A stretch of DNA of 35,227 bases from Alphaproteobacteria bacterium UBA6062 (GTDB lineage Bacteria; Pseudomonadota; Alphaproteobacteria; Sneathiellales; Sneathiellaceae). Numbering within the stretch: the stretch's first letter is position 1; the number at the start of each line of letters is the position of its first letter. The DNA lies in contig DIYE01000315.1 in the NCBI GenBank assembly GCA_002428885.1, positions 18,517-53,743 of the forward strand. The letters are read 5' to 3'. Of the stretch, positions 24,908-32,055 are shown in pieces. Made by a program: the position numbers and the translations under genes. The notes under the pieces are model-generated. The model was not told the origin of the DNA. It ran no database searches and saw nothing but the letters and a program-made list of their open reading frames with translations.

Positions 24908-24934
24908 TAAATATGCATATAATATACCTATTTA
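24908..24934. promoter_or_regulatory. 27-bp dyad in the divergent globin/glutaredoxin promoter
   Basis: TAAATATGCATAT (24908-24920), a central A, and ATATACCTATTTA (24922-24934) form an inverted repeat matching at 11 of 13 positions per arm. It also contains the perfect palindrome ATATGCATAT. ATGCAT-type half sites recall NsrR (nitric-oxide sensing) operators, which would fit the truncated globin. The assignment to NsrR is an inference. Confidence 0.5.
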
Positions 24935-24993
24935 AAAATCGCAATAGCGCTCACTTGATGATCGTGAATAACAGTGTTTTGGAAGGGCAAGCC

Positions 24994-25383
24994 ATGCATG
25001 AAAAAATTAGAGAGGATCTTAGTGAAAACCAGGTCGTCCTTTATATGAAAGGCGTACCAGGAGATTCCCCATGCGGGTATTCCTCCCGGATGGTTCAAAT
25101 TCTGGATCATATGGGGGTCACGTATGTAACCCGTAACGTCTTGGAAGCGGATGACCTAAGGGAGGAGATTAAAACCTACTCCGGTATCAAAACGCTCCCT
25201 CAACTCTTCGTTAATGGCCGGTTTGTCGGTGGTACGGATGATGTGAAGCGGTTATTTGAAGCACAAAGCCTGCACGATTTTTTCAAAGAGGAAGCCGTTG
25301 CCACTGATCCTGAAAGCCAGAAGAGAAAACTGGTTTTATCCGACGTCTCCCGCGATGAAAAAATCGCCTGCGCAAAAAACTAG
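24994..25383 (+). CDS. Monothiol glutaredoxin (GrxD/Grx4-like) with CGYS active site and C-terminal tail
   Basis: The 129-residue protein starts at ATG 24994, chosen because GGAAGG lies 7 bases upstream; earlier in-frame starts lack this. Residues 9-107 are a class II monothiol glutaredoxin: LYMKGVPGDSPCGYSSRMV with active-site Cys27, then IKTLPQLFVNGRFVGGTDDV (glutathione-binding TLPQ and GG-D). The active site reads CGYS where the family norm is CGFS. About 25 residues beyond the domain form a charged tail with one Cys (KRKLVLSD, IACAKN). Monothiol glutaredoxins carry and transfer [2Fe-2S] clusters. No bolA gene is adjacent, so this may be an accessory copy. Confidence 0.85.
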   Translation: MHEKIREDLSENQVVLYMKGVPGDSPCGYSSRMVQILDHMGVTYVTRNVLEADDLREEIKTYSGIKTLPQLFVNGRFVGGTDDVKRLFEAQSLHDFFKEEAVATDPESQKRKLVLSDVSRDEKIACAKN

Positions 25384-25560
25384 AGCATCTTGTCTTTAAT
25401 AGGAAACACTCTGGAGCATGTATGGCGGATAGCGGACTGCCTTTACAGGGCTGATGATGCTATGGGTGTGCGGCCTGGTTATCAGGCTGGGTACGATCCT
25501 GTTGCTTTATGTTTACGGTTGGAACATAATGAGAACATCAGCAAAAATCAGAGGCATCCA

Positions 25561-26202
25561 ATGCAGGATTTCAGTACTTATCTCCCCGGTATTTTATTGG
25601 CATATTCCGCTTTTCTTTTGGCAATTGCTAGTCCCGGTCCGAATATTCTCGCTGTCATCGGCACATCAATGAGTGTTGGGCGGCGGTCAGGCATTTCATT
25701 GGCAGTTGGGGTTGCAAGTGGTTCCTTTACCTGGGCACTTTTGACGGTGTTTGGCCTGTCCGCGATCCTTGCAACCTATGCCTCAGCCCTCTTGCTCATC
25801 AAGATTTTTGGCGGGTTATATCTTCTGTGGCTGGCATATAAGTCTTTCAAGTCGGCGGCTTTAAAACATGACATTGAAGTTCATGAACTGTCTGGTGGAG
25901 GTCGAACGCCATTTGGGTATTTGCAACGCGGATATATTATTCAGATGACAAACCCGAAGGCGGCATTGGCTTGGATTTCCATTATATCTCTCGGTATGCA
26001 AGAAGATGCACCCTTATGGGTCGGAGGTGCTATTGTAACCGGAACTTTCATCCTGTCGATCATCATTCACGTCTTGTACGCTGTAGCATTTTCCACGCCC
26101 GCCATGGTGCGTTTATACGGTAAGTCACGGAGAGTCATTCAGGGCGTTCTGGGGGCGTTTTTCGCCTTTGCGGGATTGCGCCTGCTGATGAGTAGGAACT
26201 GA
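25561..26202 (+). CDS. LysE/RhtB-family amino-acid exporter
   Basis: The 213-residue membrane protein starts at ATG 25561, with AGAGG 7 bases upstream. An earlier frame start at 25390 would add 57 non-conserved residues. It has the LysE/RhtB signature (LAIASPGPNILAV near residue 25, GISLAVGVASGSF, then IFGGLYLLWLAYKSFK) and about six hydrophobic segments. FGYLQRGYIIQMTNPKAALAW is the typical mid-protein block. The family exports amino acids or related metabolites across the inner membrane. The substrate is unknown. It lies 6 bases upstream of the ABM-domain gene, so the two are probably co-transcribed. The 177 bases before it show nothing notable. Confidence 0.87.
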   Translation: MQDFSTYLPGILLAYSAFLLAIASPGPNILAVIGTSMSVGRRSGISLAVGVASGSFTWALLTVFGLSAILATYASALLLIKIFGGLYLLWLAYKSFKSAALKHDIEVHELSGGGRTPFGYLQRGYIIQMTNPKAALAWISIISLGMQEDAPLWVGGAIVTGTFILSIIIHVLYAVAFSTPAMVRLYGKSRRVIQGVLGAFFAFAGLRLLMSRN

Positions 26203-26208
26203 GTTGCC

Positions 26209-26532
26209 ATGACCTCTATTCATGCTGCTGCCGAAAACCTGAATGAAGGTTTTGTTGTCGCTATTAATATTGTTGCCAAAGAAGGTAAGGGTGATGCTGT
26301 CGCTGAAATCCTGCAAGGGCTTATTGAGCCAACCATGGCGGAAGAAGGGGTGAAATTTTTCGCGCCTTATCGCTCACCGACCGATCCGTTGTCTTTCTTC
26401 ATTTATGAACTGTATGTTGATGAAGCCGGATGGGAAGCACACAATAAGGCTCCACATTTCCTGCGCGTTGTGGATGAACTGATATCATTGGCGGATCATC
26501 GGCAACGCGTGCCGTTTGTTCCTTTTGCCTGA
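26209..26532 (+). CDS. Antibiotic-biosynthesis-monooxygenase (ABM) domain protein
   Basis: The 107-residue protein has the ABM/dimeric alpha-beta-barrel pattern: FVVAINIVAKEGKGDAVAEI, EEGVKFFAPYRSPTDPLSF, FIYELYVDEAGWEAHNKAPH and FLRVVDEL. Members include small quinol monooxygenases and haem-degrading enzymes. No feature here picks out one reaction. It directly follows the LysE exporter gene and is convergent with the muconate-cycloisomerase-like gene. Confidence 0.75.
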   Translation: MTSIHAAAENLNEGFVVAINIVAKEGKGDAVAEILQGLIEPTMAEEGVKFFAPYRSPTDPLSFFIYELYVDEAGWEAHNKAPHFLRVVDELISLADHRQRVPFVPFA

Positions 26533-26619
26533 AAAAGGGGGAAGTCAGTGTCCGAGCATGTCAATCCGGATGGGAAAGGCCTGTTGGACAACGGGCCTGA
26601 TCCTGATTTTCTGGTGCTT

Positions 26620-27741
26620 CTAGCTGAGGGTTTCCTGCGTATATTTCTCAAGGATTTCGCGATTGACGGTGACACCAAGCCCGGGCTTTGTCGGAACATG
26701 AACATAGCCGTCCCGGACCGGGAACGGATCTGTCAGGATATCCTCCGTAATATAGTAGGTGGACATGTAGAACTCGCAGCCGAGTTTGAGATCCGGTAGA
26801 GCCGCAACCAGATGGGTTCCTGCAGCATGGGCGATCCCGGTTTCGAACATGCAACCGCCATAGGTTTCAAGACCGGCCGTTCGGGCGATGGCCGCTACTT
26901 CAAGGGCGCGCCGGATACCACCTGCCTTCATGATCTTAAGGGTAATGATATCGCAAAGCCCCATCTGCACAGCCTGCATGGCTTCTCGGGGGTTGAAAAC
27001 GGATTCATCCGCCATGACCGGTGTATCGACGGCTTTGGTGATGGCAGCAAGTACATCCCGTTCGTGACGCTTGACCGGCTGTTCAATAAAAGCCAGATCA
27101 AAAGCCTCCAGGTCCCGGACGTGACGCAAGGCGTCATAAGCAGCCAGTCCCTGATTGTAGTCGGCACGAAGGCTTAACGTGTCACCATATTTTTCCCGGA
27201 ACTTTTCGAGCCGCATCAGATCAAAAGCATGATCCTTGAATCCGGTTTTCAGTTTGAGGATTCGAATACCATCCTGATACATGGCATCAACATCCTCCAG
27301 GTCTTTCTCAAAGTCCGGATTAGCGACGGAGAAGCTGAGTGGGATTTTATCCCTGTGGCGTCCGCCAACCAGCTCGGCGATGGGCAGGCCATAAATCTGC
27401 CCGGTAATGTCGAGCAGCGCTGTCTCTAATGCTGCTTTCGCTTCCGGACAGTCAACGACAACCTGATCCGCCATAAAAAGGTGTTTTTCTACAAGAACCG
27501 GGTCCTGACCGATCAGATGGGGCCTTAAATATACATGCAGGGCTCCCGCATTTCCTTCCGCGGTTCCAGTGAAAACCGGCCAGGGAGACGCTTCTCCCCA
27601 TCCGGTGATGCCGGTGTCCGTCGTGACTTCGAGAAGGACGCTTTTTATTCCGGCGATATCACCGCTTCCATGAGAATGAACGGCCTTTGTCGGGATGTTG
27701 ACGGTATGGACTTTGATGCCCTGGATTTTATGATGACTCAT
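26620..27741 (-). CDS. Enolase-superfamily enzyme, muconate lactonizing/mandelate racemase subgroup
   Basis: The 373-residue protein starts at ATG 27741 (AGGT about 8 bases upstream); a longer frame to 27864 would run into the inserted element. Catalytic residues of the muconate-cycloisomerase subgroup are present: the K-x-K pair Lys163/Lys165, metal ligands Asp194 (RADYNQG), Glu220 (IEQP) and Asp245 (ADES), and Lys269 (LKIMKAGG). An N-terminal capping domain covers about 1-125. The chemistry is abstraction of a proton alpha to a carboxylate; the substrate is not predictable, since cycloisomerases, o-succinylbenzoate synthases and epimerases share these residues. It is on the same strand as the racemase-like gene upstream, separated from it by the inverted-repeat element. 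Confidence 0.87.
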   Translation of the reverse strand: MSHHKIQGIKVHTVNIPTKAVHSHGSGDIAGIKSVLLEVTTDTGITGWGEASPWPVFTGTAEGNAGALHVYLRPHLIGQDPVLVEKHLFMADQVVVDCPEAKAALETALLDITGQIYGLPIAELVGGRHRDKIPLSFSVANPDFEKDLEDVDAMYQDGIRILKLKTGFKDHAFDLMRLEKFREKYGDTLSLRADYNQGLAAYDALRHVRDLEAFDLAFIEQPVKRHERDVLAAITKAVDTPVMADESVFNPREAMQAVQMGLCDIITLKIMKAGGIRRALEVAAIARTAGLETYGGCMFETGIAHAAGTHLVAALPDLKLGCEFYMSTYYITEDILTDPFPVRDGYVHVPTKPGLGVTVNREILEKYTQETLS

Positions 27742-27757
27742 GGGATTACCTGATATG

Positions 27758-27991
27758 TTAGAGTGTATTGTGTTTAGGAGGGGGCATTTGACCGCTTTTT
27801 CGGGTTTTCTGACCAGGCGTGTTTCGCGCGGTGGTCTTGCCTGACCACAAGTGGAACACAACACCGTCAGGAGGCCCGAAAAAGCGGCCTTCGGTGGGCC
27901 AAATCAGCCCATCTCCTATGTTGCGTCGCTTGCCCGATGCACCGCATCGCGCTACACGCCGCGCCTTGGATACGAACTGATTTGGCTCCAT
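27758..27991 (-). CDS. 77-codon ORF contained in the inverted-repeat element
   Basis: ATG at 27991 follows AGGAGGG (28006-28000) at about 8 bases. The ribosome site lies in the right terminal repeat, and the TAA lies just beyond the left one, so the frame spans the element almost exactly. The product is basic (KARRVARCGASGKRRNIGDG near the N-terminus; KTTARNTPGQKTRKSG near the C-terminus) and has no domain I recognise. The fit of reading frame to element is striking but could be chance in a folded repeat. A start further upstream at 28063 would enter the racemase gene and is less likely. Confidence 0.35.
   Translation of the reverse strand: MEPNQFVSKARRVARCGASGKRRNIGDGLIWPTEGRFFGPPDGVVFHLWSGKTTARNTPGQKTRKSGQMPPPKHNTL
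27760..27791 (+). repeat. Left terminal inverted repeat of the 263-bp element
   Basis: It begins AGAGTGTATTGTGTTTAGGA and ends CATTTGA. It pairs with 27991-28022 with two adjacent mismatches (GG versus AT). Its outer end is 9 bases upstream of the ribosome site of the cycloisomerase-like gene. Confidence 0.8.
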
Positions 27992-28022
27992 CAAATGATC
28001 CCTCCTAAACACAATACACTCT
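27991..28022 (-). repeat. Right terminal inverted repeat of the 263-bp element
   Basis: This is the inverted copy of 27760-27791, with 30 of 32 positions matching. It directly abuts the stop codon (28023-28025, reverse strand) of the racemase-like gene and contains the AGGAGGG ribosome site of the element's ORF. Confidence 0.8.
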
Positions 28023-28769
28023 TCAGTATCGGATCGGCTTGCCGTCCAGAAAAGGATCTTCAAAGGTGCGCGGTTGCAGGCCTGCCTGGAACCAGGTCAC
28101 GAAGCTGTAAATGGAATACACCGGAAGGCCGGTCGCCGCCCGGATATCGGCGGCATAAGGCACCATGTTGGTGCATTCCAGGACAATTGCGCCAAGATCC
28201 GGGTTATCCTTTACCAGCTTCAAGGCGAACGTGACGTTGTCCTGGCGGGCACGACCAACATCGAGGCTTTCTTCATTCCCGAGAATAGCACGGGTGAATT
28301 CCTGTCCGTCATCGGTCCCTTGAATCGGCGTATCCAATGGGACACCGGCTGCCGTCAGATGTTTGTCTGTGAGAGTGGCTTCTGAAATGGTGAGGATGCC
28401 GACCCGCCTGTCCTTTGGCAGCAAGCTTTGCACCATCGGCACCTGCATGAGGGAGGAGGTTGCGACAGGGACCCGCAACGCTTCCTGAAGTTCATCCTGA
28501 AAAAGGGCAAGGAAGCCGCAATTGGTCGTTATGCCGTCTGCTCCCCGATCCACCAGTTCCCGGCCGGCATCTATGAAAGTTTCCAGCAAACCAGTCGCTC
28601 CTTTTCTAACCACCTGATCTGGGGACGCATCGGGAACCGTCTTATAATGCACAGGAAAGGGCCAGGTCAGGCCATTACCCATATCGCCGGGTATGCGGGG
28701 GAAGCGGGCCTCCAGCATCAGGATGCCGACGCTCGCTCCGTAGACGGATTTGGATCCGTAGACTTTCAT
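28023..28769 (-). CDS. Asp/Glu racemase-superfamily protein (maleate isomerase/arylmalonate decarboxylase relatives)
   Basis: The 248-residue protein starts at ATG 28769, with GAGG 6 bases upstream; a start at 28814 is possible but lacks this. It has the two-cysteine arrangement of the Asp/Glu racemase fold: Cys84 in GITTNCGFLALF and Cys199 in IVLECTNMVPY, plus VGILTISEATLTDKHL at the start of the second domain. Two cysteines favour racemase, hydantoin-racemase or maleate-isomerase chemistry over arylmalonate decarboxylase, which has one. It is the first gene of a - strand unit with the cycloisomerase-like gene. An operator-like sequence shared with the thiamine-diphosphate gene lies upstream. 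Confidence 0.82.
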   Translation of the reverse strand: MKVYGSKSVYGASVGILMLEARFPRIPGDMGNGLTWPFPVHYKTVPDASPDQVVRKGATGLLETFIDAGRELVDRGADGITTNCGFLALFQDELQEALRVPVATSSLMQVPMVQSLLPKDRRVGILTISEATLTDKHLTAAGVPLDTPIQGTDDGQEFTRAILGNEESLDVGRARQDNVTFALKLVKDNPDLGAIVLECTNMVPYAADIRAATGLPVYSIYSFVTWFQAGLQPRTFEDPFLDGKPIRY

Positions 28770-28817
28770 GATTGCCTCAATACTCTCGGACAAGATGATA
28801 TGCCCTCTCAACAAAAA

Positions 28818-28862
28818 TCAGAATAGCATTGTCTTCAGTTCTGTAAACAAAATTGTATGCAG
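28818..28862. promoter_or_regulatory. Putative GntR operator before the racemase-like gene
   Basis: TCAGAATAGCAT (28818-28829), TTCTGTAAACAA (28839-28850) and AAAATTGTATGCAG (28849-28862) match the sequences before the thiamine-diphosphate gene at 11/12, 11/12 and, on the reverse strand, 13/14 positions. CTGTAAACA and TGTATGCAG also form an imperfect inverted repeat (CTG-A-ACA arms). Confidence 0.5.
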
Positions 28863-28980
28863 ATTTTTAAGGGTAGAAATAGTGTTTCTCCGGATAAAAA
28901 ATCCAACTGAATTCTAAGGGGAATATGGCGGAAAATGGGCAGTTTTTGCGATTCGTTCGCAAAAAGTTTCGATTCTGGCA

Positions 28981-29027
28981 TTCCCATATATTGACATTAA
29001 CCTTGTGTTTACCCCAATATGATGGGG
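28981..29027 (+). promoter_or_regulatory. Tandem NrdR-like boxes and promoter of nrdHIEF
   Basis: TTCCCATATATTGACA (28981-28996) and CCCCAATATGATGGGG (29012-29027) both resemble the 16-base NrdR box (C-w-ATAT-a-T-w-G core). Their starts are 31 bases apart, the three-turn spacing usual for NrdR. TTGACA in box 1 (28991-28996) and TATGAT in box 2 (29018-29023) could be -35 and -10 elements, though 21 bases apart is too long for an ideal pair. Confidence 0.65.
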
Positions 29028-29034
29028 CTTCGGT

Positions 29035-29200
29035 TCTTTCTTCATGTGTTGAGAGCTAAGAGGGAAGCCAGTGAGAAGCTGGTGCTGCCCCCGCAACTGT
29101 AAACGGAGAGTTTGACTGAATTCGCCACTGAAAGTCTTCTTTCGGGAAGGTCAGTTCAAATGGTGATCCGTGAGCCAGGAGACCTGCCGCAAGCACTAGA
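29035..29200 (+). ncRNA. Cobalamin (B12) riboswitch upstream of nrdHIEF
   Basis: The conserved aptamer blocks appear in order: AGAGGGAAGCCAGTG near 29059, GCTGCCCCCGCAACTGTAA (29084-29102), GCCACTG (29124-29130), GGGAAGG (29144-29150) and the B12 box AGCCAGGAGACCTGCC (29173-29188). Ends are approximate. A CGAAC/GTTCG hairpin around 29208-29221 may belong to the expression platform. With cobalamin bound, the B12-independent class Ib reductase downstream would be switched off, presumably because a B12-dependent reductase exists elsewhere. Confidence 0.93.
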
Positions 29201-29287
29201 AAAACCACGAACGGAGGGTTCGGGGGCGTGTATGATGCGAATATCGTTTAAGTACGTCCTCGAGTTTGATCAGTAGAAAGAGGACAA

Positions 29288-29509
29288 ATGGATATTATCG
29301 TTTATTCGAAACCCGCTTGTGTGCAATGTACGGCTACGACACGTGCCCTGGACGCTAAGGGAATCACGTATAATGTGGTTGACCTGACGCGGGATGATGA
29401 TGCCATGGATCATCTGGTTAAACTTGGCTATCGTCAGGCTCCTGTCGTTGTTGCTGGCAACGATCATTGGTCAGGGTTTCGCCCTGATATGATTGCTCGC
29501 CTGGCCTGA
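29288..29509 (+). CDS. nrdH: Glutaredoxin-like NrdH redoxin
   Basis: The 73-residue protein has the thioredoxin-fold NrdH layout: YSKPACVQCTATTRAL with the redox pair CVQC near residues 11-14, VVDLTRDDDA, a conserved cis-Pro region (RQAPVVVAG) and the C-terminal WSGFRPDMI typical of NrdH. It reduces the class Ib reductase NrdE using thioredoxin reductase. AGAGGAC lies just before the ATG. It is the first gene of nrdHIEF, downstream of a B12 riboswitch. Confidence 0.96.
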   Translation: MDIIVYSKPACVQCTATTRALDAKGITYNVVDLTRDDDAMDHLVKLGYRQAPVVVAGNDHWSGFRPDMIARLA

Positions 29510-29512
29510 TTG

Positions 29513-29938
29513 ATGGTCGGATCAACCCCGACCCTCGTTTATTTCTCATCGAAATCAGGAAATACCCATCGCTTTGTGTCGCGTTTAGGTATTGATGCTG
29601 TGCGTATTCCGTTGTCGGTAGATCATATCGCTGATGTTGCGGAGCCGTATGTGCTGATCTGTCCGACTTATGCAGATGGAGAAGGACGGGGTGCTGTTCC
29701 AAAACAGGTGATACACTTTTTGAACGACCCTGAAAGGCGGGCTCGTCTCACGGGCGTTATCGGAACGGGTAACCGAAATTTTGGTGCGACCTACGCTTTG
29801 TCCGGACGCATTATCGCCCGAAAATGTAACGTGCCGCAGCTTTATTCCTTCGAACTTGCAGGAACAGAAAACGATATTTTGCGAGTCCGTCAGGGACTCG
29901 AAACTCTAGGGAGACATTTATGCTCGACAGCACTGTAA
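29513..29938 (+). CDS. nrdI: NrdI flavodoxin-like activator of class Ib reductase
   Basis: The 141-residue protein has the NrdI features: LVYFSSKSGNTHRFV (FMN phosphate loop), LICPTYADGEG, GVIGTGNRNFGATYALSG and a C-terminal LRVRQGLETL. NrdI supplies an oxidant to NrdF to build the Mn(III)2-tyrosyl cofactor. The start is ATG 29513, with TTG at 29510 immediately after the nrdH stop also possible. It overlaps nrdE by 19 bases, indicating coupled translation. Confidence 0.95.
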   Translation: MVGSTPTLVYFSSKSGNTHRFVSRLGIDAVRIPLSVDHIADVAEPYVLICPTYADGEGRGAVPKQVIHFLNDPERRARLTGVIGTGNRNFGATYALSGRIIARKCNVPQLYSFELAGTENDILRVRQGLETLGRHLCSTAL

Positions 29939-32043
29939 ACGAGCTGGATTATCACGCGCTTAACGCAATGTTGAACCTGTATGATGCGGATGGGCAGATC
30001 AGGTTTGATGCTGATCGGATGGCTGCCCGGCAGTATTTTCTGCAGCATGTCAATCAGAATACCGTTTTCTTTCACTCACTTGATGAAAAGCTGAATTACT
30101 TGGTTTCCGAGGGCTATTATGAAGAAGCTGTTCTGGATCAGTATTCAAAGAACTTTATGCGCCAGATCTGGGATGTCGCCTATGCCAGAAAATTCCGTTT
30201 TCCGACGTTTCTTGGTGCTTTTAAATACTACACCTCCTATACGCTGAAGACCCGTGACGGTCAGCGGTATCTGGAGCGCTATGAAGATCGCGTTGTGATG
30301 ACGGCTTTGACATTGGCACGGGGTGAAGAAGCGCTTGCAATGTCTTTTATGGATGAGATGCTGTCAGGTCGTTTCCAGCCTGCTACTCCGACTTTCTTGA
30401 ACGCTGGTAAGGCCTCACGCGGCGAACTGATTTCCTGTTTCTTGCTGCGTCTTGAAGATAATATGGAAAGTATCGGGCGGGGTATTAATTCAGCACTGCA
30501 ATTGTCGAAGCGCGGTGGTGGTGTCGCATTGCTGCTGACGAATATCAGAGAGCATGGTGCACCGATTAAAGGGATTGAAAATCAATCTTCAGGCGTGATC
30601 CCGGTAATGAAACTCTTGGAAGACAGCTTTTCTTATGCAAATCAACTCGGCGCCCGTCAGGGAGCCGGTGCCGTCTATTTGAATGCACACCATCCGGATA
30701 TAATGCAATTTCTGGATACCAAACGAGAAAATGCCGATGAGAAAATTCGCATTAAGACCTTGTCTTTAGGTGTCGTGATTCCAGACATTACATTTGAGCT
30801 GGCTAAGAAAAATGCGGATATGTATTTATTCTCGCCCCATGACGTTGAAAAGGTTTATGGCGTTCCCTTCTCTGAGCTATCTATCACTGACAATTATGCC
30901 GAGATGGTGGATGATAAGCGTATTCGGAAGTCCAAAGTCAATGCTCGTGAGTTCTTTCAGACGGTCGCTGAGATTCAGTTCGAGTCCGGGTATCCGTATG
31001 TGATGTTCGAGGATACGGTTAATCGGGCCAATCCGATTGATGGGCGTATCAATATGTCGAATCTGTGTTCCGAAATTCTGCAGGTGAACGAAGCATCAAC
31101 ATTCAATGATGATTTGAGTTATGAGCATTTGGGAACGGATATTTCCTGTAATCTCGGTTCTCTCAATATTGCTAAGGCGATGGATAATAGGGATTTGGGG
31201 CAAACCGTTACGGCTGCTATTCGTGCCCTTACGGCTGTCTCGGAGATGTCCGCCATTGACAGTGTACCGTCGGTTCGCCGGGGAAATGATGAAAGCCGTG
31301 CGATCGGACTGGGACAAATGAACCTGCATGGTTTTCTGGCGCGTGAACATATCCACTATGATAGCGCTGAGGCTGTTGAATTTACGTCGGTTTATTTTGC
31401 TGCCGTTGCCTATCACGCAATCCGCACCTCTTGTGATCTTGCGCGCGAAAATAAGGTGACTTTTAAGGACTTTGAAAAATCAGAGTATGCGTCCGGTGCC
31501 TTCTTCGAAAAATACACAAACCGTGACTGGTTGCCGCAAAGCGACAAGGTGAAATCCTTGTTCGAAGGTATGGATCTCCCCAGTCAGGACAATTGGGCGT
31601 CCCTTAAGGCGGATGTCATGCAGCACGGGCTTTACAACAGGAACCTGCAGGCGGTGCCGCCGACTGGCTCGATTTCCTATATCAATAATTCCACGTCTTC
31701 AATCCATCCGATCGTTTCCAGGATTGAAATCCGAAAAGAAGGCAAGATCGGTCGCGTTTATTATCCGGCCGCATTTATGGCCAATGACAATCTGGAGTAT
31801 TACCGTGATGCTTATGAAATTGGTCCGGAAGCTTTGATAGATGTGTATGCGGCGGCAACCGAACATGTGGATCAGGGACTTTCATTGACGCTGTTCTTCC
31901 CCTCCGATGCGACGACGCGGGACATCAATCGCGCCCAGATTTATGCTTGGAAGAAGGGTATCAAGACGATTTATTATGTGCGCCTGCGCCAAGAGGTTCT
32001 TGAGGGAACCGAGGTGGAAGGCTGTGTATCCTGTGCACTGTGA
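29920..32043 (+). CDS. nrdE: Class Ib ribonucleotide reductase large subunit
   Basis: The 707-residue protein has the class Ib catalytic set: Cys173 (LISCFLL) and Cys410 (TDISCNLGSLN) as the active-site redox pair, Asn381, Cys383 and Glu385 (NLCSE, the radical site), Tyr685-Tyr686 (radical transfer) and the C-terminal Cys702/Cys705 tail (CVSCAL) that contacts NrdH. There is no N-terminal ATP-cone, as expected for class Ib. It converts ribonucleoside diphosphates to deoxy forms with NrdF. It is the third gene of nrdHIEF. Confidence 0.97.
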   Translation: MLDSTVNELDYHALNAMLNLYDADGQIRFDADRMAARQYFLQHVNQNTVFFHSLDEKLNYLVSEGYYEEAVLDQYSKNFMRQIWDVAYARKFRFPTFLGAFKYYTSYTLKTRDGQRYLERYEDRVVMTALTLARGEEALAMSFMDEMLSGRFQPATPTFLNAGKASRGELISCFLLRLEDNMESIGRGINSALQLSKRGGGVALLLTNIREHGAPIKGIENQSSGVIPVMKLLEDSFSYANQLGARQGAGAVYLNAHHPDIMQFLDTKRENADEKIRIKTLSLGVVIPDITFELAKKNADMYLFSPHDVEKVYGVPFSELSITDNYAEMVDDKRIRKSKVNAREFFQTVAEIQFESGYPYVMFEDTVNRANPIDGRINMSNLCSEILQVNEASTFNDDLSYEHLGTDISCNLGSLNIAKAMDNRDLGQTVTAAIRALTAVSEMSAIDSVPSVRRGNDESRAIGLGQMNLHGFLAREHIHYDSAEAVEFTSVYFAAVAYHAIRTSCDLARENKVTFKDFEKSEYASGAFFEKYTNRDWLPQSDKVKSLFEGMDLPSQDNWASLKADVMQHGLYNRNLQAVPPTGSISYINNSTSSIHPIVSRIEIRKEGKIGRVYYPAAFMANDNLEYYRDAYEIGPEALIDVYAAATEHVDQGLSLTLFFPSDATTRDINRAQIYAWKKGIKTIYYVRLRQEVLEGTEVEGCVSCAL

Positions 32044-32055
32044 GCGGAGAGTATA

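Larger units (their letters stand above)
27760..28022. mobile_element. 263-bp MITE-like element with 32-bp terminal inverted repeats
   Basis: The ends are inverted copies, 27760-27791 and 27991-28022, matching at 30 of 32 positions (first 23 perfect). Two nested stems lie inside: CCGCTTTTTCGGG (27792-27804) with CCCGAAAAAGCGG (27875-27887), and CCAAATCAG (27899-27907) with CTGATTTGG (27977-27985). No transposase is encoded, and no clear target duplication was found. It sits exactly between the racemase stop codon and the ribosome site of the downstream gene. A small non-autonomous element or palindromic repeat family is the best reading. Confidence 0.7.

Noticed and set aside
27750..28030. 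Target-site duplication flanking the 263-bp element.
   Set aside because: The flanks (TGATATGTT and TCAGTATC) share no direct repeat long enough to be convincing.
27851..28234. 127-codon + strand frame across the inverted-repeat element and the racemase gene.
   Set aside because: It runs antisense through a conserved gene, and its start lacks a ribosome site.
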